A stretch of 64,000 nucleotides of DNA from positions 1-64,000 of the forward strand of contig JAXLSS010000018.1 in NCBI GenBank assembly GCA_046330395.1, given 5' to 3'. Source of the DNA: Ga0077560 sp046330395. Its GTDB lineage: Bacteria > Actinomycetota > Thermoleophilia > Miltoncostaeales > Miltoncostaeaceae. Under the pieces are notes generated by a model. That model was not told the DNA's origin, did no database searches, and was given only the letters and a program-made list of their open reading frames with translations. The position numbers and the translations under genes are program-made. Positions 30,109 through 38,696 of this stretch are shown here, piece after piece (position 1 is the first letter of the stretch; every line of letters begins with the position of its first letter).

Positions 30109-30740
30109 TCCAGCGTCCCCTTCACCCCGGCGGTGGCGCCCGCCCGCCACGGGTCGGCGGCCAGGGCCGCCCGCAGGGCGCGGGCGAAGGCGCGGAACGC
30201 GGCCTCCCAGCGGTGGTGCGGATCGATGCCGGCGATGAGCCGCAGGTGCACCGTGCCGCCGCTGCCCTGCGCGAAGCCCTCGAAGAACTGCACCAGGTCG
30301 TGGCCCATGACGTCCTCCACCATCTCCGACCGCATGTCCGCGGGCACGTGGATGTGGTGGTTGGCGCGGCCCTCCAGGCTGAACATGGCGAACGCCAGCG
30401 CCTCGTCGATGGTGCCGTGGGCCTCGCCCACGCACGCCACGCCCTCGGGGATGCGCGCCTCCAGCACGCGACGGACGCAGCGCCCGAAGGCGATGCCGAT
30501 GTCCTCGCACACCACATGACGCAGGTCGAAGCGGGTGCTGCGGTAGGTGGCGGAGATGTTCATGCCGCCGTGCCAGGCGATCATCTCCAGCATGTGGTTG
30601 AAGAACTGGACGCCGGTGTCCAGCGGGGTCTCCGAATCGCGCGGTCCGAAGCCCACGCGGATCTCGATGTGCGACTCGCGGGTGGTGCGTTCCACGCCCA
30701 CGCCGTCGGGCAGGTCGCGCAGGTCGGTGCCGGTGCTCAT
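30105..30740 (-). CDS. HisB-like protein (imidazoleglycerol-phosphate dehydratase fold), divergent
   Basis: 211 aa covering the whole IGPD fold (RTTRESHIEIRVGFG, TGVQFFNHMLEMIAWHG, DEALAFAMFSLEGR, GGTVHLRLIAGIDPHH, EAAFRAFARALR, GVKG). Several conserved positions differ from true HisB. The DHHTxED metal motif is LRHVVCED, losing the second His. FFDHML is FFNHML, DLSGR is SLEGR, and the EHFF histidine region is QFFE with one residue missing. The HHxxEAxF metal motif is retained. It is therefore probably a paralogue with altered metal site or substrate. The ATG overlaps the ABC ATPase stop (ATGA). Confidence 0.8.
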   Translation of the reverse strand: MSTGTDLRDLPDGVGVERTTRESHIEIRVGFGPRDSETPLDTGVQFFNHMLEMIAWHGGMNISATYRSTRFDLRHVVCEDIGIAFGRCVRRVLEARIPEGVACVGEAHGTIDEALAFAMFSLEGRANHHIHVPADMRSEMVEDVMGHDLVQFFEGFAQGSGGTVHLRLIAGIDPHHRWEAAFRAFARALRAALAADPWRAGATAGVKGTLE

Positions 30741-31516
30741 GCGGCACGCTCCGCGGCGGCGGCCTCGGCGATGATGGCCTCCAGCACGGTGGCCCGGATG
30801 CTCATGAAGGCGGGGTCGGTGAGCAGTTCCGGGGTGCGCGGGCGGGGCAGCGGCACCGGGACCTCCAGCTTGATCCGCCCCGGCCGGTTGGTCATCACCA
30901 GCACACGGTCGCTCACGAACACCGCCTCCTCCACGTCGTGGGTGATGAACAGCACGGTCAGCCGGTGGGCCTCCCACACCTCCGCCAGCAGCTGCTGCAT
31001 CATCCTGCGGGTGAGCGCGTCGAGCGCCCCGAACGGTTCGTCCATCAGCAGCACGCGGGGCCGGTAGACCAGCGCCCGGGCGATTGCCACCCGCTGCTTC
31101 ATCCCCCCGGACAGCTGCCGCGGGTGGGCGTCGGCGAAGTCGCCCAGGTGCATCTGCCGCAGCAGCTCGTCGGCCCGTTCGCGCCGCTCGGCCCGGTTGA
31201 GCTCGGTGCCCCGCAGGGCGAACTCCACGTTCTGGCGCGCGGTGAGCCACGGGAACAGGGTGTAGGCCTGGAACACCACGCCGCGGTCGCGGCCGGGACC
31301 GAGGATCGGCGCACCGTCCATGTGCACCGTGCCGGTGCTGGCCTCCTGCAGGCCGGCCAGGATGTTCAGCAGGGTGCTCTTGCCGCAGCCGGAGGTGCCC
31401 ACCAGCGCCACGAACTCGTTGTGGGCGATGTCCACGTCCACGCCGTCCAGGGCCACCACGCCGCCGTCTTTGGTGCCGAACACCTTGCCCAGCCCGCTGA
31501 TGTGCACCTCGCTCAC
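30737..31516 (-). CDS. ABC transporter ATP-binding protein (nitrate/sulfonate/taurine type)
   Basis: 259 aa from a GTG overlapping the permease stop (GTGA). Walker A VGTSGCGKSTLLNILAG, Q-loop FQAYTLFPWLTARQNVEFAL, signature LSGGMKQRVAIARALVYRPR, Walker B VLLMDEPFGALDALTRRMMQ, switch His ITHDVEEAVFVSDRVLVM. The DEPFGALDAxTR string is typical of the TauB/SsuB/NrtD group. It energises uptake by the adjacent permease. The binding protein is not in the operon; the one at 36.1-37.2 kb is the likely partner. Confidence 0.93.
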   Translation of the reverse strand: MSEVHISGLGKVFGTKDGGVVALDGVDVDIAHNEFVALVGTSGCGKSTLLNILAGLQEASTGTVHMDGAPILGPGRDRGVVFQAYTLFPWLTARQNVEFALRGTELNRAERRERADELLRQMHLGDFADAHPRQLSGGMKQRVAIARALVYRPRVLLMDEPFGALDALTRRMMQQLLAEVWEAHRLTVLFITHDVEEAVFVSDRVLVMTNRPGRIKLEVPVPLPRPRTPELLTDPAFMSIRATVLEAIIAEAAAAERAA

Positions 31517-32373
31517 CGGCCCTGCGCCGCCCACGCGAACAACCGGCGCCCCGCGAAGCGCAGTGCCTGGTCGATGGCCAGCCCCAGCAGGCCCAGCACC
31601 AGCAGGTACGCGAAGATCGTCTCGCTGTCGAAGAACTGGCGGGCCTGGTTGATGCGGTAGCCGAAGCCGTTGGTGGCGCCCACCACCTCGGCCAGGATCA
31701 GCCACGACCACGCCCAGCCCAGCATGGCCCGGCAGGCGTCCCAGATCCCCGGTGCCGCCGCGGGCAGCACGATGCGCCGCAGGATCGACAGCTCGCCGTG
31801 GCCCAGCGTGCGACCGATGTCCACCAGCTCCATCTGCACGCGGCGCACCACGTCCATGATCAGCAGGGCCTCGAAGAAGAACGTGCCGAACCAGATCACG
31901 AACCACTTGAAGGTCTCGTCGAAGCCCACCCACAGGATGCCCAGCGAGGTGATCGCCGCCGGCGGGATGTAGCGCATGAACTCGATCGGGGGGGTCAGCG
32001 CGGCATCGCCGGCGCCGAAGGCGCCCATCAGCACGCCCAGGGGCACGGCCATCACGGTGGCCAGCGCGAACCCGATGACGATGCGGGTGACCGAGGCGCG
32101 GACGTCGGCCCACAGCGTGCCATCGGAGGCGAGGTCGCGCAGCCGTCCCAGCACGTCACCCGGCGCCGGCAGGAAGAGCGGATCCACCAGGCCGCCGTAG
32201 GTGGCCACGCACCACGCAACCAGCAGCAGCGCGAACATGCCAACGGCGATGGCGATGTACGGCGCGGTGGGGATTCCGCCGCCGATCCGGAACATCGCGG
32301 GGCGTCGTCGCGCCGCGCGTGGCGTGCCCGCGGGCGACGCGGGGGCGGCGAGGGTGTCCGGATCCGACGACAT
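31513..32373 (-). CDS. ABC transporter permease (SsuC/TauC type)
   Basis: 286 aa from ATG 32373; an ATG at 32391 is also possible and neither has a clear ribosome site. About six membrane helices. The EAA loop is GRTLGHGELSILRRIVLPAA, with the downstream WSWLILAEVVGATNGFGYRI that is characteristic of nitrate/sulfonate/taurine permeases. It is the first gene of the continuous operon permease-ATPase-HisB-like-SDR-HisD-like-lutABC. A 147-bp gap to the divergent phosphoesterase should hold both promoters. Confidence 0.92.
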   Translation of the reverse strand: MSSDPDTLAAPASPAGTPRAARRRPAMFRIGGGIPTAPYIAIAVGMFALLLVAWCVATYGGLVDPLFLPAPGDVLGRLRDLASDGTLWADVRASVTRIVIGFALATVMAVPLGVLMGAFGAGDAALTPPIEFMRYIPPAAITSLGILWVGFDETFKWFVIWFGTFFFEALLIMDVVRRVQMELVDIGRTLGHGELSILRRIVLPAAAPGIWDACRAMLGWAWSWLILAEVVGATNGFGYRINQARQFFDSETIFAYLLVLGLLGLAIDQALRFAGRRLFAWAAQGR

Positions 32374-32520
32374 CCGGGCCAAGTCTCGCATGTGGCCGAT
32401 GGCACAGCCCCGCTGGACATGGCCCCCCGGGCAAAACGAACCTGACGGCACGGGTGGGAATGCCCCCCGCGCGAGCGGGGAACCACACGCCCACCTGATC
32501 CCATGCGAAGGAGGAGCGCG

Positions 32521-34249
32521 ATGGCACTGCGACCCGTGCTGATGGCACTCGGCGCACTCGCGGCCGGTGGCGCGATGGCGGCGGGCGCCGCCGCGACCGG
32601 CGATGAGGGCGCGGGACGTGCGCACCGGCCCGCGCACATCGTGGTGATCTATGAGGAGAACCACAGCTTCGACAACCTGTACGGCGGCTGGGAGGGCGTG
32701 AACGGCGTGCCCGCGGCCGACGCCGCGCACACGGTGCAGGTGGGGCAGACCGCCGCGCGAACGCCGTACACCTGCCTGCTGCAGGACGACGTCAACCTCA
32801 CCTCGCCGCCCCTGCCGGGCGACTGCACGGACACCACCACGGCGACGTCCTTCACCAGCGCGTTCCGCAACATGCCGTTCTCCATCGACGCGCTGATCCC
32901 GCCCACGGCCACCACCTGCCCGGCGCCCGGGGTGTTCACCACCAACGGGGTCCTCATGGGCACGGGCCTCCCGGGCGGCTGCACCCGCGACCTGGTGCAC
33001 CGCTACTACCAGGAGCAGTACCAGCTGGACGGCGGGCGCCAGGACCGCTACGCCCTGGGCAGCGACGCGGCCGGGCTGTCGATGGGCGTGTTCAACACCC
33101 GCCGGCTGCCCGTGTACGCCTACCTGCATTCCAAGGGGCACCCCGGGTACGTCATCCCCGACCGGTTCTTCCAGGCGGCCTTCGGCGGGTCATTCCTCAA
33201 CCACCAGTGGCTGGTGGCGACCGCCACGCCCACCTGGCCCGGGGCGGTGAACGACGGCGGGGCCAACGACCTGCACTCGGTGGTGGACGCCAACGGCATG
33301 CCGGGCGGCACCCCTGTACACGCCGCCCGCGGGCAGCGCGCCCAAGGACGCGGCGCTCACCGCGTCATGCGCGCCGGGGCCCGGGCGCGGCCCCACCCCC
33401 GCGGGCGTCACCTGCGGCGACTACGCGGTGAACACCATCCAGCCCGCCTACCAGCCGTACCAGCCCGGCACCGCCGCCACGAAGCGGCTGCCCGCGCAGA
33501 CCGCCCCCACCATCGGCGACCGGCTCAGCGCGGCGGGGGTGAGCTGGGCCTGGTACTCGGGCGGCTGGTCCAACGCCGACGGCGACATCGGCGCCCCCGG
33601 CTGGACCAACGGCACCCAGGCCGGCGCCACGTGCACCGACCCGGGCACCATCTCCGGCGCGGTGTTCCCCAACTGCCCCGCCAAGCTGTTCCAGTTCCAC
33701 CACCAGCCGCTCAACTACTTCGCGAGCTTCGCGCCGGGGACCCCGGCACGCGCCGAGCACCTGCGCGACGAGACCGAATTCCTGGCCGCGGCCGGTGCCT
33801 CGGGCAAGCACTGCGACCTGCGGCAGGTGAGCTTCGTCAAGCCGCTGGGCAACGAGAACGAGCACCCCGGCTACTCCAGCGAGGCCGCGGGGAGCACCCA
33901 CCTGGTGAACCTGCTCAAGGCCATCGAGGGCGGGGCGTGCGCGAAGGACACCATGGTGGTGGTGACCTACGACGAGTTCGGCGGCCAGTGGGACCATGTG
34001 CCGCCGCCGGGTCAGGGCGGCACGCCGGGCGCGCACGACGCGTGGGGCCCCGGCACCCGCATCCCGGCCCTGGTGCTGGCGCCGGGTCTGCATGGCGCGG
34101 GCGTGGACCACACCACCTACGACACCACATCGGTGCTGGCCACCATCGAGGACCGCTTCGGGCTGGCGCCGCTGACCAGCCGCGACGCCGCGGTGAGCGC
34201 CCTCGGCGGCGTGTACCACGCGCAGCCCATCGGAGGCCACGGGTCCTGA
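32521..34249 (+). pseudogene. Secreted phosphoesterase (phospholipase C/acid phosphatase family), one frameshift
   Basis: About 575 aa. A strong AAGGAGGA ribosome site precedes ATG 32521. Signal peptide about 1-30. The phosphoesterase family opening HIVVIYEENHSFDNLYGGWE supplies the catalytic Asn/Glu region. Later motifs lie in a second frame: GDRLSAAGVSWAWYSGGWSN, GNENEHPGYS and VVVTYDEFGGQWDHVPPP (metal-binding Asp and His). The two halves join if a single base is removed near 33,313, in ACCCCTG. It probably hydrolyses phosphate esters outside the cell. A single indel in a C-run is more likely an error than decay. Confidence 0.82.
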
Positions 34250-34430
34250 CCGCACGCCGGGCGCCGCCCCATGCGCCCGGGGGGGGCCCCCCGCTGGGTG
34301 TTCCTGACGGGCTCCAGGACGAGCGCTTACCCATTCCTCAGGGGCCTCTCAGGCGCGGGGCATAGCGTCGCAACGGTCGCGGGGTGCCCCCCGCGGCGCA
34401 CGTGACCACCCCACACCGAAAGGAACCCCA

Positions 34431-34970
34431 GTGGGTCTCACACGCATGCGCACACGCACACGCCTGGTGGGCTTGGCCACCGTGGCCGCAGCGGGACTGG
34501 CCATCGGCGGTGCCGGGGCGGCCTCCGCCGCCACGTCCGCCCATCACGTCAAGAAGCACCGCCACAGGCACCGGGTGACCAGCACCACCACCGGCACGAA
34601 CTCGACCACGACGGACCCCACCGCACGCGGTGACCGCCACGGCCGGGTCACCGTGGAGACGGTCACCGACACCTCCGTGGCCGCCGGTGCCATCGGCATC
34701 AGCGAGACGGACCTCCTCACCGCCCTCAAGTCGGGCAAGACGCTGGCGGAGGTGGCCACGGCCAACTCGGTGGACCCGCAGAAGGTCATCGACGCCCTCG
34801 TGGCCGACCAGAAGGCCGAGCTGGCGGCGGCCGTCACCGCGGGCACCATCACACAGGCCCAGGCCGATCAGATGGCCACCGGCATCACCCAGCGGGTGAC
34901 CGACCAGGTCAACGGGACGGGCGGTGGCGGTTCGGGCGCGGGCTGCGACCACACGGCGCCGGCCGCCTGA
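34431..34970 (+). CDS. Small secreted protein of unknown function
   Basis: 179 aa from GTG 34431, after GAAAGGAACC. Signal peptide about 1-34 ending GAASAATS. Next come a His/Arg/Lys-rich stretch (HHVKKHRHRHR) and a Thr/Ser-rich linker. The helical domain (about 85-160) has SETDLLTALKSGKTLAEVA and AELAAAVTAGTITQAQADQM, a repeat pattern seen in several secreted actinobacterial proteins of unknown role. The tail is Gly-rich with one Cys. The His-rich segment could bind metal. Not otherwise recognised. Confidence 0.75.
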   Translation: MGLTRMRTRTRLVGLATVAAAGLAIGGAGAASAATSAHHVKKHRHRHRVTSTTTGTNSTTTDPTARGDRHGRVTVETVTDTSVAAGAIGISETDLLTALKSGKTLAEVATANSVDPQKVIDALVADQKAELAAAVTAGTITQAQADQMATGITQRVTDQVNGTGGGGSGAGCDHTAPAA

Positions 34971-35065
34971 TCCCGAGGCGGGTGGCCGGCCGGGGAAGGG
35001 TCCCCCGCGGCCGGCCGCCCGCCGACGGGTCGCCACGCGAACGCATGCCGGGGTAGGCTCGCGTC

Positions 35066-36091
35066 ATGCGCGTGGTCATCGCCGGCGGCGGTCTCGTGGG
35101 GCTCACGCTCGCCGGGCTGCTGCGCCGGCGGGGCCTCGACCCCGTGGTGCTGGAGCGCATGCCGCAGGGCGGGTACGTGCGGCGCGGGTTCATGATGGGG
35201 CACCAGGGCTTCGACGCCCTGGCCGAGCTGGGGCTGCTGGACGGCCTGCACGCCCGCGGCCGCCCGATCGGGGTCACCGCGGACGGCGCGGCCGCGGCCG
35301 TGGCGGTGGAGGTGGGCTGGTTGCTGAACGCCCTCGCCGAGCCCGTGCCCGTGCGCTACCGCCACACGGTGGCCGAGCTGGTGCGCGACTCCACGGGGCG
35401 CGTCACGGGCGTGGTGGCCGAGGGCCCCGACGGGCACGAGACCATCGAGGCGGGGCTGGTGGTGGCCTGCGACGGCATGCGCTCCCGCGTGCGCGGCATG
35501 GCCGGCCTGGAGGCCGTCTTCACCCCGCTGGCCGAGGGCAAGATCGAGTGGATGAGCCCGGTGCCGGAGGAGACCTCCTTCGCCATGGCCTACCTGTCCA
35601 ACGGCAGCCACATCGGCATGCTCAGCTGGCCGGAGGGCACCTTCGGGTGGCGGATGACCGACCGGGTGGGTCGTGACGCGGCCCTCGCACCCGGGTTGGA
35701 CGCGCTGGTGGAGTCGTTCACGCGGCTGCTGCCCCAGGTGGCGCGCGGCGTCCGCGGGCTGCCCGCCATCGACGAGGTGCACTACGACGAGCCCGAGCTG
35801 CTGAGCTGCCCGCGCTGGTGGATCCCGGGGCTGGTGCTCATCGGCGACGCCGCCCATTTCTTCGGCCCCGAGACCGGCGCCAGCGCCGGCATCGGCATGG
35901 CCGACGCGCAGGCCCTGGCCCAGGCGCTGGCGGTTCAGCCCGGGCAGGCCGACGGGGCGTGCGCCACCTACATGGCCTGGCGGGCACCGGTGGTGCGCCA
36001 GTACGAAGCCATGGACCCCAGCCGGGCGCGGCTGCGCGATGCGGCCATCCCGGAGGCGGCCGCCGAGGAGCGCTGGCCGCCCGCGGCGTGA
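35066..36091 (+). CDS. FAD-dependent monooxygenase-type oxidoreductase
   Basis: 341 aa, somewhat short for the PHBH fold (usually about 380). N-terminal FAD-binding motif VVIAGGGLVGLTLAGLLRRR, central VVACDGMRSRVR (DG motif) and C-terminal GLVLIGDAAHFFGPETGASA (GD motif) with AGIGMADAQALAQAL. It probably hydroxylates or epoxidises an aromatic or polyketide-like small molecule using NAD(P)H and oxygen. Substrate unknown. It is a single gene, convergent with the SBP gene across a strong hairpin. Confidence 0.87.
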   Translation: MRVVIAGGGLVGLTLAGLLRRRGLDPVVLERMPQGGYVRRGFMMGHQGFDALAELGLLDGLHARGRPIGVTADGAAAAVAVEVGWLLNALAEPVPVRYRHTVAELVRDSTGRVTGVVAEGPDGHETIEAGLVVACDGMRSRVRGMAGLEAVFTPLAEGKIEWMSPVPEETSFAMAYLSNGSHIGMLSWPEGTFGWRMTDRVGRDAALAPGLDALVESFTRLLPQVARGVRGLPAIDEVHYDEPELLSCPRWWIPGLVLIGDAAHFFGPETGASAGIGMADAQALAQALAVQPGQADGACATYMAWRAPVVRQYEAMDPSRARLRDAAIPEAAAEERWPPAA

Positions 36092-36104
36092 CGGTGGTGA
36101 AGCA

Positions 36105-36136
36105 CCCGGGGTGACCGCCTCGGCGGCCACCCCGGG
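36105..36136. terminator. Bidirectional terminator-like hairpin
   Basis: Stem CCCGGGGTG (36105-36113)/CACCCCGGG (36128-36136), with a nested CCG-cct-CGG inner pairing. It sits exactly between the convergent FAD gene and SBP gene. Confidence 0.6.
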
Positions 36137-36144
36137 ACCGGCGA

Positions 36145-37179
36145 CTACTTGGCGGCCTGCACGAAGGCCGGGTCCACCAGCTTGAGCGGGTCGACGGTGC
36201 CCTTGATCAGACCCGCCTGCGTGGCCACATTCTTGACGTCGGTCAGCGTGTGGTCGTGGAAAGTGCCACCCGCGGCCAGCTCGGTCTGGTTCTGGGGCAC
36301 GCTGTAGAAGCGCACGCCGGCGAACGCCGTCTTGAGCTCGCCCGGCTTGGATCCCACGGCGGCCTCGATGATGTGCTGCCCGCCCGTGACGTCGGCGTTG
36401 TACGCCGCGTCGGCGGCCTGCCAGGACTTCACCAGGGCCAGCACCTGACCGGGCTTGGACTTCAGCACGTCGTTGCGCACCACGAAGACGTCGCTGATGA
36501 GGCCCGGATCCTGGCCGGCGGTGAACAGCAGGTGCCATTTGGCGTCGCGCTTCAGGGCCGTGGTGAGGTAGGGCTCGTACGTGACGGCCACCGCCACCCG
36601 CCCCGCCAGCGCGGCCACGCCCGCGTCGGCCGCCGGCGTGGGCACCTTGGTGATGTCCTTGATCGACATCCCATTCTTGCTGAGCGCGTAGCGCAGCAGG
36701 ATGTCGCTGGTGGTGCCCTCCTCGTAGGCCACCTTCTGGCCCTTCAGGGCGGCGACGGTGGTCATGGTCTTGGGCGCCAGGATGGCGTCGGCGGTGGTGC
36801 TCTGGTCCAGCAGCATCACGATGGTGATGGGCAGGCCGGCCGCCGCCAGGCGCATGGCGGTGTGGGTGGCGATGTTCGCGCCGTCCAGCTGCTTGGAGGC
36901 CAGGGCGGCGTTGATCTCGTCGTCGGTGTTGAAGCTGGTGATCTTCGTGTCCACGCCGTTGGCGCTGAAGATCCCCTTCTTCTCGGCCACCCGCCACAGG
37001 CCGTACCCCAGCCACGGCTCCAGGCCCATGCGGAACGTGCCCGCCTCGGGCGTGGTGGGGATGGCCCCCGCCGACGCGGTGGACCCGCCGGACCCGCCTC
37101 CGGAGCTGCCGCACCCGGCCACCGCGACGCTCACCGCCACGGCCGCCACCGCGGCCCACAACCCACGCTTGCGCTTCAC
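36145..37179 (-). CDS. ABC transporter substrate-binding lipoprotein (NMT1/SsuA type)
   Basis: 344 aa from GTG 37179, preceded by a GGGGGGAA ribosome site (a TTG at 37197 is less likely). Lipobox VAGC near residue 24, then a Gly/Ser tether. The NMT1/SsuA-like fold has MGLEPWLGYGLWRVAEKKGI, NTDDEINAALASKQLDGAN and VAVTYEPYLTTAL, the layout of nitrate/sulfonate/taurine/pyrimidine-precursor binding proteins. It is transcribed alone between two hairpins. The only matching permease and ATPase in the window are the orphans at 30.7-32.4 kb, so they probably form one importer. Confidence 0.88.
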   Translation of the reverse strand: MKRKRGLWAAVAAVAVSVAVAGCGSSGGGSGGSTASAGAIPTTPEAGTFRMGLEPWLGYGLWRVAEKKGIFSANGVDTKITSFNTDDEINAALASKQLDGANIATHTAMRLAAAGLPITIVMLLDQSTTADAILAPKTMTTVAALKGQKVAYEEGTTSDILLRYALSKNGMSIKDITKVPTPAADAGVAALAGRVAVAVTYEPYLTTALKRDAKWHLLFTAGQDPGLISDVFVVRNDVLKSKPGQVLALVKSWQAADAAYNADVTGGQHIIEAAVGSKPGELKTAFAGVRFYSVPQNQTELAAGGTFHDHTLTDVKNVATQAGLIKGTVDPLKLVDPAFVQAAK

Positions 37180-37228
37180 CCGTTCCCCCCATGCCAAGGT
37201 GTCCGAAACGGTTGGAACCTACGTGGTG

Positions 37229-37243
37229 GCCCCGCAGCGGGGC
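37229..37243. promoter_or_regulatory. Perfect palindrome upstream of the SBP gene
   Basis: GCCCCGC-A-GCGGGGC, a 7+1+7 perfect inverted repeat 50-64 bases before the SBP start codon. The position fits an operator for the transporter gene, but it could also be a second stem of the neighbouring terminator. Confidence 0.25.
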
Positions 37244-37248
37244 AAGCG

Positions 37249-37274
37249 GTGGCCGCCCCGCGGGGGGCGGCCAC
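37249..37274 (-). terminator. Strong hairpin after the nitroreductase-like gene
   Basis: Perfect 11-bp stem GTGGCCGCCCC/GGGGCGGCCAC with loop GCGG, starting 15 bases downstream of the stop of the 449-aa gene (minus direction). No T-run follows, which is usual at this GC content. Confidence 0.55.
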
Positions 37275-37288
37275 GCGCGTGATGCGAC

Positions 37289-38638
37289 CTACTTGCGGGG
37301 CGGGTTGCCCTCGTGGTCGCAGATGTCCGAGTGCCAGCGACGGAAGTGGTTCTGGTGCTGCTCGCTGATGGCCCCGTCCGGGAAGTAGTGCGCGTAGAAG
37401 TCGGGGTCCAGGTGCTGGCTCTGGCAGGTGAGCCGCTGGTACATGGGGTCCAGGTAGGCCGGGAAGCGCCCGTAGGTGTCCCACACGTACTGGCAGTACT
37501 CCTTGACGATCTCCACGGTCTCGTCATGCGGCCGCGGGATGGCCTTCACGAACGGCTCGTTGTCCTTGTAGGGCTTCGGCACGTCGTCGTCCATGGCGGC
37601 CCACTTGAGGGCCATGAACGCGTCCACCGCCTCGTGCATGTCCTTGTAGTACGGAGGGGTGAACGCCTCGAAGTAGCCGTCGCGGCCCACCGCGAACGCG
37701 TTGCCCTGCTTGTCCTCCTGGAACCGGAAGCCCAGGCCGGGCACGTCGCCGCCGCCCATCACGAACTTGGGCAGGTAGCCGGTGAACGTCCAGCCGCCCA
37801 GGCCCAGGGCCTGCATGGCCAGGTTCATGTTCTGGCAGATGAAGGCCTGCTCCACCACCAGCATCGACAGCACGCGCTGCTCCAGCTCCACCATGCCCAT
37901 GCGGCGGGCGGGGTCGAGGCGGCCCTGGTCGATCCACTTCTGCAGGCCGGCGCTCTCCCAGCCGCGCTGCTCATCGACGAACGAGAACTTGTAGCCGCGC
38001 GCCGCGTAGATGAACAGCACGTTGATGTACTCGAGCGTGACGTTGGTGACGGGCACGAACAGCGAGGTGCCCGGCTTGTTGGCGTTCCACTGGTTGAAGT
38101 CGAACAGGCCCGGGAGGGTGGTGGGCAGCTCGGCCCGGCCCTCCTTGAGACGCACCTTGGCGCGCCGGAACAGGTCCACCAGGAAGTCGGCCTGCTGCTC
38201 CATCGGCTTGCCGGACAGGGTGGAGATCTCACCCGGCTCCGGGACCATCTTGAAGATGTCCAGCCACCACAGCCCGCTGTCGTTGCTCCAGAACAGCTCG
38301 GTGCCGTGGTTGCTGCACGCGCTGGGCCAGGTGCGGTTGGTCCACTGCACCAACGTGGACATGCCGCGCGCCGGGTCCAGGTCGGCCAGCGCCAGGCCGT
38401 TCAGGCCCGTGCCGGCCATCACCAGGAGCGCCTCCTCCAGCTCGCTGAGGGGCACCGCCTGGTAGGGGCTCTCGTACGGGATCACCTCCGATCCCACGGT
38501 CATGCCCAGGCCCACGCGGCGGCTCTTCCGGTCGAACACCGACTGGAAGTACGGGTACGTCAGCGCGTCCATGAACCCGGCGGGTGCCGAGCCAAGGATC
38601 CCGAGCGGGTCCGTGGCGGGCGTCTGGTCGGTCCTCAC
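37289..38638 (-). CDS. Uncharacterised nitroreductase-like protein
   Basis: 449 aa from GTG 38638 after GGAGGAGG. Function not recognised. Two stretches resemble the FMN-binding nitroreductase fold: FDRKSRRVGLGMTVG followed by PLSELEEALLVMAGTGLNGL near residue 65, and VEQAFICQNMNLAMQALGLG near 275 (the nitroreductase pattern A-x-QN-x2-LA-x2-LGLG). The protein is twice the usual nitroreductase length. It has an extra central region with Trp-rich WSNDSGLWWLDIF and a C-terminal region with several His/Cys/Trp. No signal peptide. It is flanked by hairpins, downstream of a CoA ligase and upstream of an SBP. Confidence 0.65.
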   Translation of the reverse strand: MRTDQTPATDPLGILGSAPAGFMDALTYPYFQSVFDRKSRRVGLGMTVGSEVIPYESPYQAVPLSELEEALLVMAGTGLNGLALADLDPARGMSTLVQWTNRTWPSACSNHGTELFWSNDSGLWWLDIFKMVPEPGEISTLSGKPMEQQADFLVDLFRRAKVRLKEGRAELPTTLPGLFDFNQWNANKPGTSLFVPVTNVTLEYINVLFIYAARGYKFSFVDEQRGWESAGLQKWIDQGRLDPARRMGMVELEQRVLSMLVVEQAFICQNMNLAMQALGLGGWTFTGYLPKFVMGGGDVPGLGFRFQEDKQGNAFAVGRDGYFEAFTPPYYKDMHEAVDAFMALKWAAMDDDVPKPYKDNEPFVKAIPRPHDETVEIVKEYCQYVWDTYGRFPAYLDPMYQRLTCQSQHLDPDFYAHYFPDGAISEQHQNHFRRWHSDICDHEGNPPRK

Positions 38639-38660
38639 TCTGGCCTCCTCCGAAACGACG

Positions 38661-38687
38661 TGGGGGCCCCGGCGTGCGGGGCCCCCA
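38661..38687 (-). terminator. Hairpin between the CoA ligase and nitroreductase-like genes
   Basis: Perfect 11-bp stem TGGGGGCCCCG/CGGGGCCCCCA with a 5-base loop, ten bases after the ligase stop. It would end or attenuate the ligase transcript before the 449-aa gene. Confidence 0.55.
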
Positions 38688-38696
38688 GGTTGGGAC

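Noticed and set aside
25331..30740. Calling the hisB/hisD pair part of a histidine biosynthesis operon
   Set aside because: Both proteins lack conserved catalytic or metal residues, no other his gene is present, and they are embedded between transporter and lut genes.
33300..33320. Programmed ribosomal frameshifting in the phosphoesterase
   Set aside because: No slippery heptamer or strong downstream structure was recognised, and other genes in the window show similar indels, so a sequence error is simpler.
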